This document shows, in pieces, positions 26,045-35,525 of a stretch of 64,000 nucleotides of DNA. A program made the position numbers and the translations under genes. This DNA comes from Paraburkholderia fungorum (GTDB taxonomy: Bacteria > Pseudomonadota > Gammaproteobacteria > Burkholderiales > Burkholderiaceae): positions 93,065 to 157,064 of the forward strand of contig NZ_CADFGE010000019.1 in the NCBI RefSeq assembly GCF_902833645.1, read 5' to 3'. Within the stretch, counting starts at the first letter, position 1, and every line of letters begins with the position of its first letter. The notes beneath the pieces are model-generated. The model was not told the DNA's origin. It did not search any database and saw only the letters and a program-made list of their open reading frames with translations.

Positions 26045-27307
26045 ATGACTCGATCCGCATTTGACTACGTCGACGGCGTGCTGCACGCCGAGGGCGTGTC
26101 CGCCGTCTCACTCGCCGAGCAGTTCGGCACGCCGCTGTACGTCTATTCGCGCGCCGCGCTCACCGAAGCGTGGAATGCCTATGCAGGCGCTTGCGCCGGT
26201 CGCCGCGCGACGGTGCACGTCGCCGTCAAGGCCAATAGCAATCTCGCGGTGCTGAATGTGTTCGCGCGCCTCGGCGCCGGCTTCGACATCGTGTCGGCAG
26301 GCGAACTGGCGCGCGTGCTGGCCGCGGGCGGCAAAGCGGAAAACACCGTGTTTTCCGGCGTCGGCAAGCATGCGGACGAGATGCGCCAAGCCCTCGCCGC
26401 AGGCGTCAAATGCTTCAACGTCGAGTCGATTCCCGAACTCGACCGGCTGAATGCAGTCGCCGCGGAAATGGGCAAAAAAGCACCCGTTTCGTTGCGGGTG
26501 AATCCTGACGTCGACGCGAAAACGCATCCGTATATTTCCACCGGCCTGAAGTCGAACAAGTTCGGCGTCGCGTTCGACGAAGCACGCGCTACCTATCAAG
26601 CCGCTGCCGCGATGACGCATCTCGAGGTGGTCGGCATCGACTGCCATATCGGCTCGCAGATCACCGAAGTCGCGCCCTATCTGGATGCGGTCGACAAGGT
26701 GCTCGAACTGGTCGAACAGATCGAGCAGGACGGCGTGAAGATTCGCCACATCGACGTAGGTGGCGGGCTCGGCATCACGTACGACGACGAAACCCCGCCG
26801 GAGATCGGCGAGTTCGTGCGCACCGTACTGGATCGCATCGAAGCGCGTGGCCACGGGCATCGCGAGGTGTACTTCGAGCCGGGCCGCTCGCTGGTCGGCA
26901 ATGCAGGTGTGCTGCTGACACGCGTCGAGTTTCTGAAGCCAGGCGCGGAAAAGAATTTCGCCATTGTCGACGCGGCGATGACCGATCTTGCCCGCCCTGC
27001 GATGTACGAGGCCTATCACGCGATCGATGCCGTCGTTAAGCGCGACGTGCCTGCGCATGTGTACGACGTGGTCGGCCCGGTTTGCGAAAGCGGCGACTGG
27101 TTGGGCCGCGAGCGTCTGCTCGCAGTCGAACCGGGCGATCTGCTGGCGATTCGCTCGGCTGGCGCATATGGCTTCGTGATGAGCTCGAACTACAACACCC
27201 GTCCGCGTGCGGCCGAGGTGATGGTTGATGGTACACAGGCGTATGTTGTTCGTGCTCGCGAAGAGCTCAAGCAACTGTTTGCGGGTGAAACGATTCTGCC
27301 GGCGTAA
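26045..27307 (+). CDS. lysA: Diaminopimelate decarboxylase
   Basis: PLP enzyme (420 aa) making L-lysine from meso-diaminopimelate, the last step of lysine synthesis. PLP Lys62 (VAVKANSN), the HIGSQ motif, GGGLGITYDDETPP, EPGRSLVGNAGVL and the substrate loop PVCESGDWLG are all present. Fold type III barrel N-terminal, beta domain C-terminal. Follows lptM with a 9-bp gap and ends in a strong bidirectional terminator. Confidence 0.97.
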   Translation: MTRSAFDYVDGVLHAEGVSAVSLAEQFGTPLYVYSRAALTEAWNAYAGACAGRRATVHVAVKANSNLAVLNVFARLGAGFDIVSAGELARVLAAGGKAENTVFSGVGKHADEMRQALAAGVKCFNVESIPELDRLNAVAAEMGKKAPVSLRVNPDVDAKTHPYISTGLKSNKFGVAFDEARATYQAAAAMTHLEVVGIDCHIGSQITEVAPYLDAVDKVLELVEQIEQDGVKIRHIDVGGGLGITYDDETPPEIGEFVRTVLDRIEARGHGHREVYFEPGRSLVGNAGVLLTRVEFLKPGAEKNFAIVDAAMTDLARPAMYEAYHAIDAVVKRDVPAHVYDVVGPVCESGDWLGRERLLAVEPGDLLAIRSAGAYGFVMSSNYNTRPRAAEVMVDGTQAYVVRAREELKQLFAGETILPA

Positions 27308-27352
27308 ACGTCTGAATTCGCCAGAACGCGTCAAAACTCAAACAGCAGCATG

Positions 27353-27387
27353 AAAAAAGCGATGCCATTGCGGCATCGCTTTTTTTC
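27353..27387. terminator. Bidirectional terminator between lysA and msrQ
   Basis: Stem GCGATGCC (27359-27366) / GGCATCGC (27372-27379) flanked by six A upstream and eight T downstream, so it can serve both converging transcripts. Confidence 0.9.
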
Positions 27388-27417
27388 ATTGGCACGTTCG
27401 GCACATTGCGGCGTTGA

Positions 27418-28128
27418 TCAGCGCGCCTTTAACCTTCGCTCGCGCAGCCATAGGATCAAACGCCATCCCAACAACGCAACCATGATCGCGCCGTAAATCT
27501 TCGGCAAAACCAGGTCATGCTTGCCCGCCTTCATCCACCAGAAGTGCAGGATCGCCAGCGCTCCGATCACATAGATTGCGCGATGCAAGGCCTGCCAGCG
27601 GCGTCCAAGTTTGCGCACCATCGCGCGCGGCGACGTAACGGCCAACGCGATCAGCAGCACGAACGCGGCAAAGCCTACGGTGATGAATGGACGTTTGCCG
27701 ATATCCTTCAGAATCGCGGCAACATCGAACCACTTGTCGAACCAGAGGTACGTAGTGAAATGGAGCGTCGCGTAGAAGAACGCGTACAGGCCCAGCATCC
27801 GGCGAAAACGGACCAAAGCAGGGATACCGGTCAGGCGGCGCAACGGCGTCACAGATAACGTGATGCACAGAAAGACGAGCGTCCACAATCCCGTCGAGCG
27901 CGTGATGAACTCGATCGGATTCGCACCCAGCCGATCGGTCATGCCGAACAGCACGATGCGCGCGAGCGGATACCACGCCGCGATAAACACCGCGATTTTG
28001 GCCGGCACGATCCAGCGCGCGCCACTGGCAGGGCGCTTTGCCGCGACCGTAGCCGACGCCGACGTCGACGTCGCTCGCCGGCTCCCACGTTCGGTTGATG
28101 GCGTAACAGGTTGTGTTTCAGAAGCCAT
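27418..28128 (-). CDS. msrQ: Haem-binding membrane subunit MsrQ
   Basis: Inner-membrane b-type haem protein (236 aa, ferric reductase-like family) that passes electrons from the quinone pool or flavin reductase to MsrP. Six hydrophobic segments; haem-ligand His residues in FFYATLHFTTYLW and WQALHRAIYVIG, plus ALAILHFWW. The first 35 residues (Ser/Thr/Ala-rich) are a cytoplasmic extension. ATG at 28128 lies 11 bp after the msrP stop; the frame is open far upstream but inside msrP. Confidence 0.93.
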   Translation of the reverse strand: MASETQPVTPSTERGSRRATSTSASATVAAKRPASGARWIVPAKIAVFIAAWYPLARIVLFGMTDRLGANPIEFITRSTGLWTLVFLCITLSVTPLRRLTGIPALVRFRRMLGLYAFFYATLHFTTYLWFDKWFDVAAILKDIGKRPFITVGFAAFVLLIALAVTSPRAMVRKLGRRWQALHRAIYVIGALAILHFWWMKAGKHDLVLPKIYGAIMVALLGWRLILWLRERRLKAR

Positions 28129-28139
28129 GCTCACACCGC

Positions 28140-29144
28140 TCAAAAGTTCTTTTTCAGGTCCATGCCCTGATACAGCGATGCGACCTGATCGCCGTAGCCG
28201 TTGAACATCAACGTCTTGCGCTTGGGCGTAAAGAAACCGTCTTCGCCGATGCGCCGCTCGGTAGCCTGACTCCAGCGCGGATGATCCACGTTCGGATTCA
28301 CGTTCGAATAGAAACCGTACTCGTTTGACGCATACGTATTCCAGCTGGTCGGCGGCTGCTTGTCGAGAAAACGGATCTTCACCAACGACTTCGCGCTCTT
28401 GAAGCCGTATTTCCACGGCACCACTACCCGGATCGGCGCGCCATTCTGATTCGGCAGCACCTGTCCGTAGAGGCCCATGGTCAGCAGCGTCAGCGGATTC
28501 ATCGCCTCGTCCATCCGCAGACCTTCGGAGTACGGCCAGTCGAGCACCGGCGTCGACAGACCGGGCATTTGCGACGGATCGGCAAGCGTGATGAATTGCA
28601 CATACTTCGCATTGCCGGTCGGCTGCGCACGCTTGATCAGCTCCGAGAGCGGCACACCGATCCACGGAATCACCATCGACCAGCCTTCGACACAACGAAG
28701 CCGGTACACGCGCTCCTCGAGCGGCGCGAGCTTCAGCAATTCGTCGATGTCGTACACCTTCGGGTTCTTGATTTCGCCCTCGACGCTCACCTTCCACGGA
28801 CGCGGCCGCAACGTACCGGCGTTCTGCGCCGGATCCGACTTGTCAGTGCCGAACTCGTAGTAGTTGTTATACGTGGTGATGTCCCTGTACGGCGTGATCT
28901 TGTCGAGCGCGACGAATTTCGCGTTGGTCTTCGCCGCGAGCTTCTGCGCCTTCGGATCCGGTGACGAATATGCCGCCAGCGCTTCACCGTTCACGCCGAT
29001 CAGGCTGCCGAGCGCTAATGCACCCGCCGCACCGGCCGTCTGCAAAATACGCCGCCGATTCTCGAAGACTCGTTGCGGCGTGATTTCACTACGCGCGATG
29101 TCATCGCCGATAAGTTGCGTTCTGTCGCTTCGCTTGATCCACAT
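28140..29144 (-). CDS. msrP: Periplasmic methionine-sulfoxide reductase catalytic subunit MsrP
   Basis: Molybdopterin enzyme (334 aa) that repairs oxidised methionines in envelope proteins. The Tat signal is at residues 30-50 (NRRRILQTAGAAGALALG). The molybdenum-ligating Cys is Cys151 in RLRCVEGWSM. Other conserved parts: TTYNNYYEFGTDKSDP and PIRVVVPWKYGFKS. ATG at 29144. Co-transcribed with msrQ. Confidence 0.95.
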   Translation of the reverse strand: MWIKRSDRTQLIGDDIARSEITPQRVFENRRRILQTAGAAGALALGSLIGVNGEALAAYSSPDPKAQKLAAKTNAKFVALDKITPYRDITTYNNYYEFGTDKSDPAQNAGTLRPRPWKVSVEGEIKNPKVYDIDELLKLAPLEERVYRLRCVEGWSMVIPWIGVPLSELIKRAQPTGNAKYVQFITLADPSQMPGLSTPVLDWPYSEGLRMDEAMNPLTLLTMGLYGQVLPNQNGAPIRVVVPWKYGFKSAKSLVKIRFLDKQPPTSWNTYASNEYGFYSNVNPNVDHPRWSQATERRIGEDGFFTPKRKTLMFNGYGDQVASLYQGMDLKKNF

Positions 29145-29281
29145 CGTGCTGCTCCTTGCCGGCCCATCGCTTGTCTATCTTACGGGGCCATATTGATGAT
29201 CGGCTCGTTCGGCCATTCGCCAGCATTCCTAGGTACTGCTGTAACGAACACCCTGGATGCAGAGAATATTCCGTTGCACAT

Positions 29282-29314
29282 AAAAAAACCGCCGGTGCGA
29301 AACACGCGGCGGTT
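29282..29314 (-). terminator. Terminator of the resB-ccsB transcript
   Basis: Stem AACCGCCG (29287-29294) / CGGCGGTT (29307-29314). Read on the minus strand it is followed by seven T, right after the ccsB stop. Confidence 0.85.
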
Positions 29315-29339
29315 CTTAGTCGCTCCAGAACGGCGGATA

Positions 29340-30551
29340 TTACAGCTTGCCGTAGCTATGCAGCCCCGACAGGAACATATTGACGCCGAGGAACGCGAAG
29401 GTCGTCACCAGCAGGCCGGTCAGCGCCCACCATGCCGCCACCGCGCCGCGCAGGCCCTTCATCAGGCGCATATGCAGCCACGCCGCGTAGTTCAACCAGA
29501 CGATCAGCGCCCACGTTTCCTTCGGGTCCCAGCTCCAGTAACCGCCCCATGCCTCTGCGGCCCACAGCGCGCCGAGGATCGTCGCGATCGTAAAGAACGC
29601 GAAGCCGACGGCGATCGACTTGTACATCAGATCGTCGAGCACATCGAGCGGCGGCAGACGGTCTGCCAGCATACCGCGCTCCTTTGCCAGATACGCGACG
29701 CCGACCATGGCCGACAGCGCGAAGCTGCCGTAACCGATGAAGTTAGCCGGCACGTGAATCTTCATCCACCAGCTCTGCAGCGCCGGCACGAGCGGTTGAA
29801 TCTGCTGTGCGTCACGAGCGACCGAGTACCACATCAGGAAACCGACCGCTGCGCTGATAACCAGCAGCACGAATGCACCGAGCGCACGCGTGTTGTAGTG
29901 CTGCTCGTAGTACAGGTAGAACAATGCCGTGATCAGGCTGAACAGCACGAATACTTCGTACAGGTTCGAGATTGGAATATGACCGACATCCGCGCCGATC
30001 AAATACGACTCGTACCAGCGCACCATCAGACCGACGAAGCCCATCACCACGGCAGCCCACGTCATTTTCGAACCGATCGCCGCACCGGTCGGCGAACGCG
30101 ACAGCAAGCCGATCCAGTAAAAAACGGTGGCAAACACGAAAAGCGCGCTCATCCACAGAATCGCGGACTGGCTCGACAGGAAATACTTGAGGAAGAACTC
30201 GTTATCCGCGCGGCTGAGATCGCCGTGGTAGATCTGGATCGCCAGCAACGAGAGCGCGGCGATGCCCACCATCAGCGGACGGACGGGTTTCCAGCGCCAG
30301 CCCAGCACGATGAACACCGGCACGGCGCAGCACAGCACCAGTTTGTCGTAGTAATTCATGAACGGGTAATAGCGCGCCAACGCGAAGCCCGCGCCCGCGA
30401 CCATCAACGCGGCGAACAGCCAGTCGACGACACCGAGCCGTTTCAGAAACGGCCGCTCGTCATACTGCGCGACGTTGAGCGCCTCGCTCGCGAACGCTTT
30501 CTGCGGCCGCGAGGCTGAAGAGGAGGAAGAGGAAACCTGAGTCAAGTCCAT
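29340..30551 (-). CDS. ccsB: Cytochrome c biogenesis protein CcsB (CcsA/ResC type)
   Basis: Polytopic inner-membrane haem-handling subunit of the system II cytochrome c synthase (403 aa). The hallmark WWD domain WAAEAWGGYWSWDPKETWAL is near the C-terminus, with conserved His residues in flanking helices (KIHVPANFIGYG, WLHMRLMKG). Start is ATG at 30551, 4 bp after the resB stop. Works with ResB to attach haem to CxxCH motifs on the periplasmic side, for example of the cytochrome c4 encoded about 11 kb away beyond the inserted element. Confidence 0.95.
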   Translation of the reverse strand: MDLTQVSSSSSSASRPQKAFASEALNVAQYDERPFLKRLGVVDWLFAALMVAGAGFALARYYPFMNYYDKLVLCCAVPVFIVLGWRWKPVRPLMVGIAALSLLAIQIYHGDLSRADNEFFLKYFLSSQSAILWMSALFVFATVFYWIGLLSRSPTGAAIGSKMTWAAVVMGFVGLMVRWYESYLIGADVGHIPISNLYEVFVLFSLITALFYLYYEQHYNTRALGAFVLLVISAAVGFLMWYSVARDAQQIQPLVPALQSWWMKIHVPANFIGYGSFALSAMVGVAYLAKERGMLADRLPPLDVLDDLMYKSIAVGFAFFTIATILGALWAAEAWGGYWSWDPKETWALIVWLNYAAWLHMRLMKGLRGAVAAWWALTGLLVTTFAFLGVNMFLSGLHSYGKL

Positions 30552-30555
30552 GATC

Positions 30556-32778
30556 TTACCGAGTCGAATCTTGTGAGCGTGCGGACGGCGCGCCGGCATT
30601 GCCGGGTTTGTCGGAAGCGCCGGCGGCGTCGGATGTTTCAACGAGTTTGGCACCCAACGCGGCGCCGACAGCGTCGCGCGTCTGGACGAACTCCTTTTCG
30701 AAATCGAGCGTTTTGCGCGCGCTCGACATCGCCATCACGACATTCGTGCCGTGAGCGGTATCTTTGAGCCAGAACCACAGACGCCGTTCGCGGACGTAGA
30801 ACATCGAAAAGATGCCCAACACGAGGAGCAGGCTGCCAAGATACACGACTTTTTTGCCCGGCGCGCGCGTCAACTGAAATACCGAGGCTTGCACCTGCTT
30901 GAATGAGTCAAGCTGTAAATAGACCGGCGATCCATACAAAAAGCTGTCAGATATCGCGTTGATCGAGCTCTGGATGAAGCGGCTGGCGTCTGCATTCACC
31001 ACGGCGTCCGGCTCGCCCAGTTGCTCACGCGACAGTTGCCACAGGTCCCACGTCGCGCCTTCCAGCATGCGCAGCAGCAGGCCGGCGGCCTTTTCCTGCT
31101 CGCCCTTCGGCACCGAATGGTCGATGAACCCGGCGACCGCCTGGAAGCCGCCGACCGTCTGGCCGTTCGGCATCTTGATGCTGTTGTCCGCCCCCGCAAA
31201 CAGGGTCAGGACACGTAGCGCGCTTTCTTCCAGATGCTGCTGCAGTTCGGTATTTGAACCCGGCACGGAACGCAGTGCGAAACGGTGAGCAGCAGCGGCG
31301 CGCATGGCCGGATTTTCGAGCGTGGCGCGCAGGTTCATCCATTCCTTGACGGTACCGCCGGTGTCGGCGGGAATGCGCAGGTAGCGGAATGGGTCGTCCG
31401 GATTCGGGCGCATGCCGGCGAGGAACATCTTTTCGCCCGCAACGTCGACCGGCAGCATGTAGTTGTTGTACTCGCGCGCCTGACCGTCCTTGTCACGCAC
31501 CTTGTACTGCACCGACGGGCCTACGTTATGCAGATCGAGTGGCTTCGAGGTCTTGGCGCCGGAGCCGAGGCGTTCGTCGAACGCCTCCTTCAGCGTGCGA
31601 TGCGCGGCAACCCCACGGGCGTCGGTCTGGCCGCTGCCGTTCGACACATTTTCGACGTTGATTGCACGGAAATCGGTGAATTCGACGGTTTGCCCGTCGG
31701 CCAGCGGCGTGGCCGCGCTCAACGGCGCATTGCCGCCGATCGTGCCGCCGAACGGCGCGGTTTTCGCGCTCGCGCCGGACATCGGGTAAGCGGTCATCTG
31801 CATCTGCGAGCCGCCATCCTGGAAGCTCGACTGGTAAATCGACACGCCGTCGTAAGTGAACGGCTTGTTCACCTCGACACGCGCCGGCACGCGCGCGCCC
31901 GTCTTATGATCGACCACGACGATATCGCTCGCGAACAGCTTCGGCATGCCGGTGGAGTAATAGTCGACGATGAACTTGTTCAGTTCGATCGAAAACGGCA
32001 GGTCTTGAATCAGGGAGCCGTTCGGCTGGTTCAGAATCGCCGTGGACACATGCTGGCCTTCCGGCACCCACGCGTAACCGCGGAACGTCGGGTTCGATTG
32101 CGATAGACGGTGTTCCGGCGGGATATCGTTGATCACCGTGTTGGCGTTGATCGGCGACTTGTTGAACAGCCACATTTGCAGCTTGATCGGCAGATTGCTA
32201 TCGAGCAGACCGCCCAGGCAGATCACCACGATCGCGATATGCGCGGAGATGTAACCGAACTTGGTCAGCGCGCCGCGCTTGGCGGCGATCAGTGTGGCAC
32301 CGTCCGATTCACGCGTGACGAACTTGTAGCCGAGTTTCGCCGAGAGTTTGGCGAGCACCGCGGCGGTCTGCGCGCGCGAGCCGTGCACCGCGAACTCGCC
32401 CTTGTGATGGAACGCGCGCAGGCTGCCTTCGCGGACCTTGTCCTTCCAGCTCTTCGCGTCTGCGACCATCTTCGGGGCATTGCGGATCACGCACAGCGAC
32501 ACCGATACCATCAGGAAACCGAGAATCAGCATGAACCACCACGAGCTGTACACCGTGTACAGGCTCAGCGAGCGGAAGATGTCCGCCCAGAATGGGCCGA
32601 ACTGATTAACGTAGTTGGGATAGGGATCGTCCTGCGTAAGGACGGTGCCGATGATACTGGCGATCGACAGAATCACGAGCAGCGCAATCGCGAAACGCAT
32701 CGAACTCAAGACCTCGATGATGCTGCGCGCGATGCGATTGCCCGACTTCGACTGCAAACCCGACGTGGTGACGCTCAT
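30556..32778 (-). CDS. resB: Cytochrome c biogenesis protein ResB
   Basis: Partner of CcsB in system II cytochrome c maturation (740 aa). N-terminal membrane segments (FAIALLVILSIASIIGTVL, about 28-46, and two more before residue 200), a large periplasmic domain with DFRAINVENVSNGSG, and a final membrane helix near 640 (VVYLGSLLLVLGIFSMFYV). The C-terminal cytoplasmic tail has a Cys-free, acidic sequence. The region upstream, where the cytochrome c4 gene would be expected, is displaced by the element at 32.85-41.99 kb, so its promoter may now be element-derived. Confidence 0.95.
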   Translation of the reverse strand: MSVTTSGLQSKSGNRIARSIIEVLSSMRFAIALLVILSIASIIGTVLTQDDPYPNYVNQFGPFWADIFRSLSLYTVYSSWWFMLILGFLMVSVSLCVIRNAPKMVADAKSWKDKVREGSLRAFHHKGEFAVHGSRAQTAAVLAKLSAKLGYKFVTRESDGATLIAAKRGALTKFGYISAHIAIVVICLGGLLDSNLPIKLQMWLFNKSPINANTVINDIPPEHRLSQSNPTFRGYAWVPEGQHVSTAILNQPNGSLIQDLPFSIELNKFIVDYYSTGMPKLFASDIVVVDHKTGARVPARVEVNKPFTYDGVSIYQSSFQDGGSQMQMTAYPMSGASAKTAPFGGTIGGNAPLSAATPLADGQTVEFTDFRAINVENVSNGSGQTDARGVAAHRTLKEAFDERLGSGAKTSKPLDLHNVGPSVQYKVRDKDGQAREYNNYMLPVDVAGEKMFLAGMRPNPDDPFRYLRIPADTGGTVKEWMNLRATLENPAMRAAAAHRFALRSVPGSNTELQQHLEESALRVLTLFAGADNSIKMPNGQTVGGFQAVAGFIDHSVPKGEQEKAAGLLLRMLEGATWDLWQLSREQLGEPDAVVNADASRFIQSSINAISDSFLYGSPVYLQLDSFKQVQASVFQLTRAPGKKVVYLGSLLLVLGIFSMFYVRERRLWFWLKDTAHGTNVVMAMSSARKTLDFEKEFVQTRDAVGAALGAKLVETSDAAGASDKPGNAGAPSARSQDSTR

Positions 32779-32866
32779 TCAGAATGCTCTTTGTAATGCC
32801 GGACCCTTGCCCAGCTTGGAGAGGCCCGCCAGATAAGGCTTTGCGGGCTTTCATGTGCCTTGTGGC

Positions 32867-32875
32867 TGTACCACA
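32867..32875 (+). repeat. Candidate left attachment core
   Basis: TGTACCACA occurs here, 14 bp before the integrase start, and again at 41976-41984 at the other end of the foreign segment. Nine bases alone could be chance, but GCGGGCT and GCCTTGT precede it in the same order at both ends. Confidence 0.35.
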
Positions 32876-32889
32876 CTGGGTAAAATCCA

Positions 32890-34308
32890 ATGATGGGAGA
32901 TTATCGCATGTGTACGGGATTGCTTCGCCGTGGCTCACGGTACTACATACGGCGGCGCGTGCCGCTCGATCTGGTCCGCATCGTCGGCAAGTCCGAGATA
33001 GTACGGGCGCTCGGCACGTCCGACCCGACAGAGGCTCGTCGTCTGTGTCGCATAGAGTCGGTCAAGTTCGATCAGGAATGGCAGGCTCTACGCGATGCCC
33101 CTGTATCTCCTCGCCCCGCTGGATGGGACATAGCCGCCCGCTCTCGTGAGGAGGCAGAGGAACACGAGTACTACTTCCGGCACGTAAAGGATGAGGGCGT
33201 CGAGGAGGCAGAGGCAGAGGCTTTTGAGGATGCCGTACAGCGCACAGCAGCGGTGCTTCGAGAGGCCCACAAGCTCGCTGGCATCCCACAGCCAGTCAAG
33301 CAATCCCGCGCCATGCGGCACGATGTCACACCCAAGCTGCTGCTGCCCGATCTTTGCGATTCATGGGAAAGGGAGAAAGCACCAGCCCCACGCTCGGCGC
33401 GCTTCGTGCGGCTCGTCATCGGTAGATTCCGTGAGGCGTGCGGCCCGCTGCCGGTCCAGTCCATCATCCGCGCTCATGTGTTGGCCTTTCGTGACTGGCT
33501 TACCGCTCAGGGACAAAGCCCGGTCAACACCAACAAACAGCTTACAGGCCTTGGGACGCTGCTGAACTTCGCCACTGCTGCCGGGACAATCGAAGCGAAT
33601 CCGGTCAAGGGCGTGAAAGTCACCGCGAAGCGCACAGCCGCTGCTACCCGGCAACCCTTCGAGGCGCACCATCTGCGCGTGTTCTTCGCCGCCGCCGGGC
33701 GTAATCGCAGCAGCGCGGTAGATGGTCGCCTGCCTGCCGCCGCCAAGTACTGGCTACCGTGGCTCCAGCTATTCACGGGCGCACGCGTTGAGGAATTGGC
33801 CCAGCTTGCCCCGTCCGACGTAACAGAGGTGACATTCACCGACAGCACCGGCAAGGATCGCACGTCGCCCGTACTACGCATCACGGATGCTGGGGAAGGT
33901 CAAGGCGTCAAGACTGCTGGGAGCGTCCGCACCGTGCCACTACACCCGGAACTGATCCGGCGCGGCTTCGTGGCGTTCGCCCGCTCTCGCGACGGTCATC
34001 CCCGCCTGTTCGGTCTGAAGCCTGCCCCGGATGGTCACGAGTCAACCGGCTACGTTAAATGGCTCTCCCGGTTCCTGCGTCAGGTCGTCGGGATAACGGA
34101 CAAGCGCCTCACCGGCCACAGCTTCCGCCACGGCTTCGCCGCCGCCTGCCGTGCTTGCCGTCTGCCTGAGAACGAAACGGCGGCGCTGATGGGTCACGTG
34201 GGTGGCTCGGTGCATCGGCGCTACGGCGGCGCGTACCCGCTCGCGCCCCTCGTGGAGACAATGGAACAAGTGCGGTTCGCAGGCTTCGATCCGACTGCCT
34301 ACCCGTGA
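32890..34308 (+). CDS. Tyrosine-type site-specific integrase
   Basis: Phage-type integrase of 472 aa. The N-terminal region (LLRRGSRYYIRRRVPLDL) matches the DUF6538 arm-binding type; a SAM-like core-binding domain spans about 155-240. Catalytic residues: Arg299 (GARVEEL), Lys341 (VKTAGS), His410 and Arg413 (HSFRHG), His436 (LMGHVGG) and nucleophile Tyr445 (HRRYGG). All are intact, so it should be active. It sits at the left end of the element close to the candidate att core, as is usual. Confidence 0.95.
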   Translation: MMGDYRMCTGLLRRGSRYYIRRRVPLDLVRIVGKSEIVRALGTSDPTEARRLCRIESVKFDQEWQALRDAPVSPRPAGWDIAARSREEAEEHEYYFRHVKDEGVEEAEAEAFEDAVQRTAAVLREAHKLAGIPQPVKQSRAMRHDVTPKLLLPDLCDSWEREKAPAPRSARFVRLVIGRFREACGPLPVQSIIRAHVLAFRDWLTAQGQSPVNTNKQLTGLGTLLNFATAAGTIEANPVKGVKVTAKRTAAATRQPFEAHHLRVFFAAAGRNRSSAVDGRLPAAAKYWLPWLQLFTGARVEELAQLAPSDVTEVTFTDSTGKDRTSPVLRITDAGEGQGVKTAGSVRTVPLHPELIRRGFVAFARSRDGHPRLFGLKPAPDGHESTGYVKWLSRFLRQVVGITDKRLTGHSFRHGFAAACRACRLPENETAALMGHVGGSVHRRYGGAYPLAPLVETMEQVRFAGFDPTAYP

Positions 34309-34572
34309 AGGCTGGCGCTCGCGGCATAGCTTCGCCGCCGCCCTGACGGGAGCGCGCAACAGATGCGCGGGTATTTACGAACGGTTGTGCGCTTTAAATC
34401 TTCCGAAGCGGGGTGCGTGACTCCTAAACCAACCTACCTAATTAATTGCCACTCAAAGCCTTATCCAGCAAGGCTCTGAGCATTTCGGCGGTTCATGAGA
34501 AACCGGATTCGAGAGGCCGATCCAGCAGCCTCCCGCGCCCGTCAGGTTGCGCGATGCCGTATCAGAATACGG

Positions 34573-34794
34573 TCAGAAGCCTCGCTCTTTCAGCCACGCA
34601 AGATCGCGCACGCGGCGGCTCTCGGCAATCTCGGACTTCGTGCGCGGGTCGTTCACCGATCCCTCGAAGGGCACCTGCCCCGGCTCCAACTTCTCGCCAT
34701 GCTCGCGCTCCCAGCGCTCAACCTCGGGCTCAGCTTGCAACACGATCAGGGCATCGGCCTTCGACAGTCCCAGCAGTTTCGTCAGATCATTCAT
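34573..34794 (-). CDS. Small unknown protein, last gene of island operon
   Basis: Protein of 73 aa, mostly charged helix (KADALIVLQAEPEVERWERE), with no signal peptide or recognised domain. AAGGAG lies eight bases before ATG at 34794, and it follows the 234-aa gene by 26 bp on the same strand. Function unknown. Between it and the integrase stop (34309-34572) there is only converging non-coding sequence. Confidence 0.6.
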   Translation of the reverse strand: MNDLTKLLGLSKADALIVLQAEPEVERWEREHGEKLEPGQVPFEGSVNDPRTKSEIAESRRVRDLAWLKERGF

Positions 34795-34820
34795 GTCATT
34801 CTCCTTTCAGTTCCGGGCGA

Positions 34821-35525
34821 TCAGTCGCCCTTCAGCTTGTAAAGTAATTCGGACAGCGCGCCCATCGCGCCGCCGTATTGTTCAATGAGGCGAGCAATCT
34901 CAACCCCTCCCCATTGTTCAAAATGCGGGTCATCAATCAGCACCCGTTCCGCGCCGAAGACGCCATTGACCGGCAGCAAGCACACCAGCCGTACGACTAG
35001 ACGGCCATCGCCCCAGCACTCGCCGCTCGCGTGGTATCCATGCCGCGCCACAGACGCCTCGCGCAACCGCACGCCAGCACCAGCAACGCGGGCAGCAGCT
35101 TCTTCGGCGTGAGCTTGCTGGGTGTCTGCGCTGTATCCAGACTTCGAACCCCGGATGAACTCGCGCCCCGCCAGCCGTTTCCGGCGACAGCCCCAGCAGC
35201 TACCATCTCGCACCACCCGCCCAGTCGTCAGGCACTTCGGACAGCGCGCCCCGGTGTAGACGGTGGAACCAGCCAGCCAAGCCTTCAGGCGTTCGACATC
35301 GGCAATCTGTCCCGCAATCCGGCGTTGGCACTCGGCGCACCCGGCGACATGCTGGCGCGCATGCAGCGCGGCGGCGCGGTAGCGATCAGCGACCATCGAC
35401 ATCGGCGCGCCCGGCCCACTGGTCTTAGTCGCGGCCCGCTTTACCGGCAGCTTCCCATTGGCGATGGAGACATGCGGCGGCTCAACCGGCTGACGGACTC
35501 GGACGTATCCAATCGGCGCACTCAC
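34821..35525 (-). CDS. Unknown zinc-ribbon protein of the island operon
   Basis: Protein of 234 aa not assigned to a known family. Cysteines are paired as Cys63-x2-Cys66 (GCAECQRR), Cys95-x2-Cys98 and Cys110-x2-Cys113 (RCPKC and CWGC), the latter four spaced as a classic zinc ribbon. The GTG start at 35525 overlaps the upstream stop (GTGA), indicating translational coupling with the nuclease gene. A nucleic-acid-binding role is likely from the ribbon but inferred. Confidence 0.6.
   Translation of the reverse strand: MSAPIGYVRVRQPVEPPHVSIANGKLPVKRAATKTSGPGAPMSMVADRYRAAALHARQHVAGCAECQRRIAGQIADVERLKAWLAGSTVYTGARCPKCLTTGRVVRDGSCWGCRRKRLAGREFIRGSKSGYSADTQQAHAEEAAARVAGAGVRLREASVARHGYHASGECWGDGRLVVRLVCLLPVNGVFGAERVLIDDPHFEQWGGVEIARLIEQYGGAMGALSELLYKLKGD

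Noticed and set aside
27418..28797. Longer 459-codon frame for msrQ
   Set aside because: The first 223 codons lie inside msrP in another frame and look like shadow sequence. Start ATG at 28128 fits the family length.
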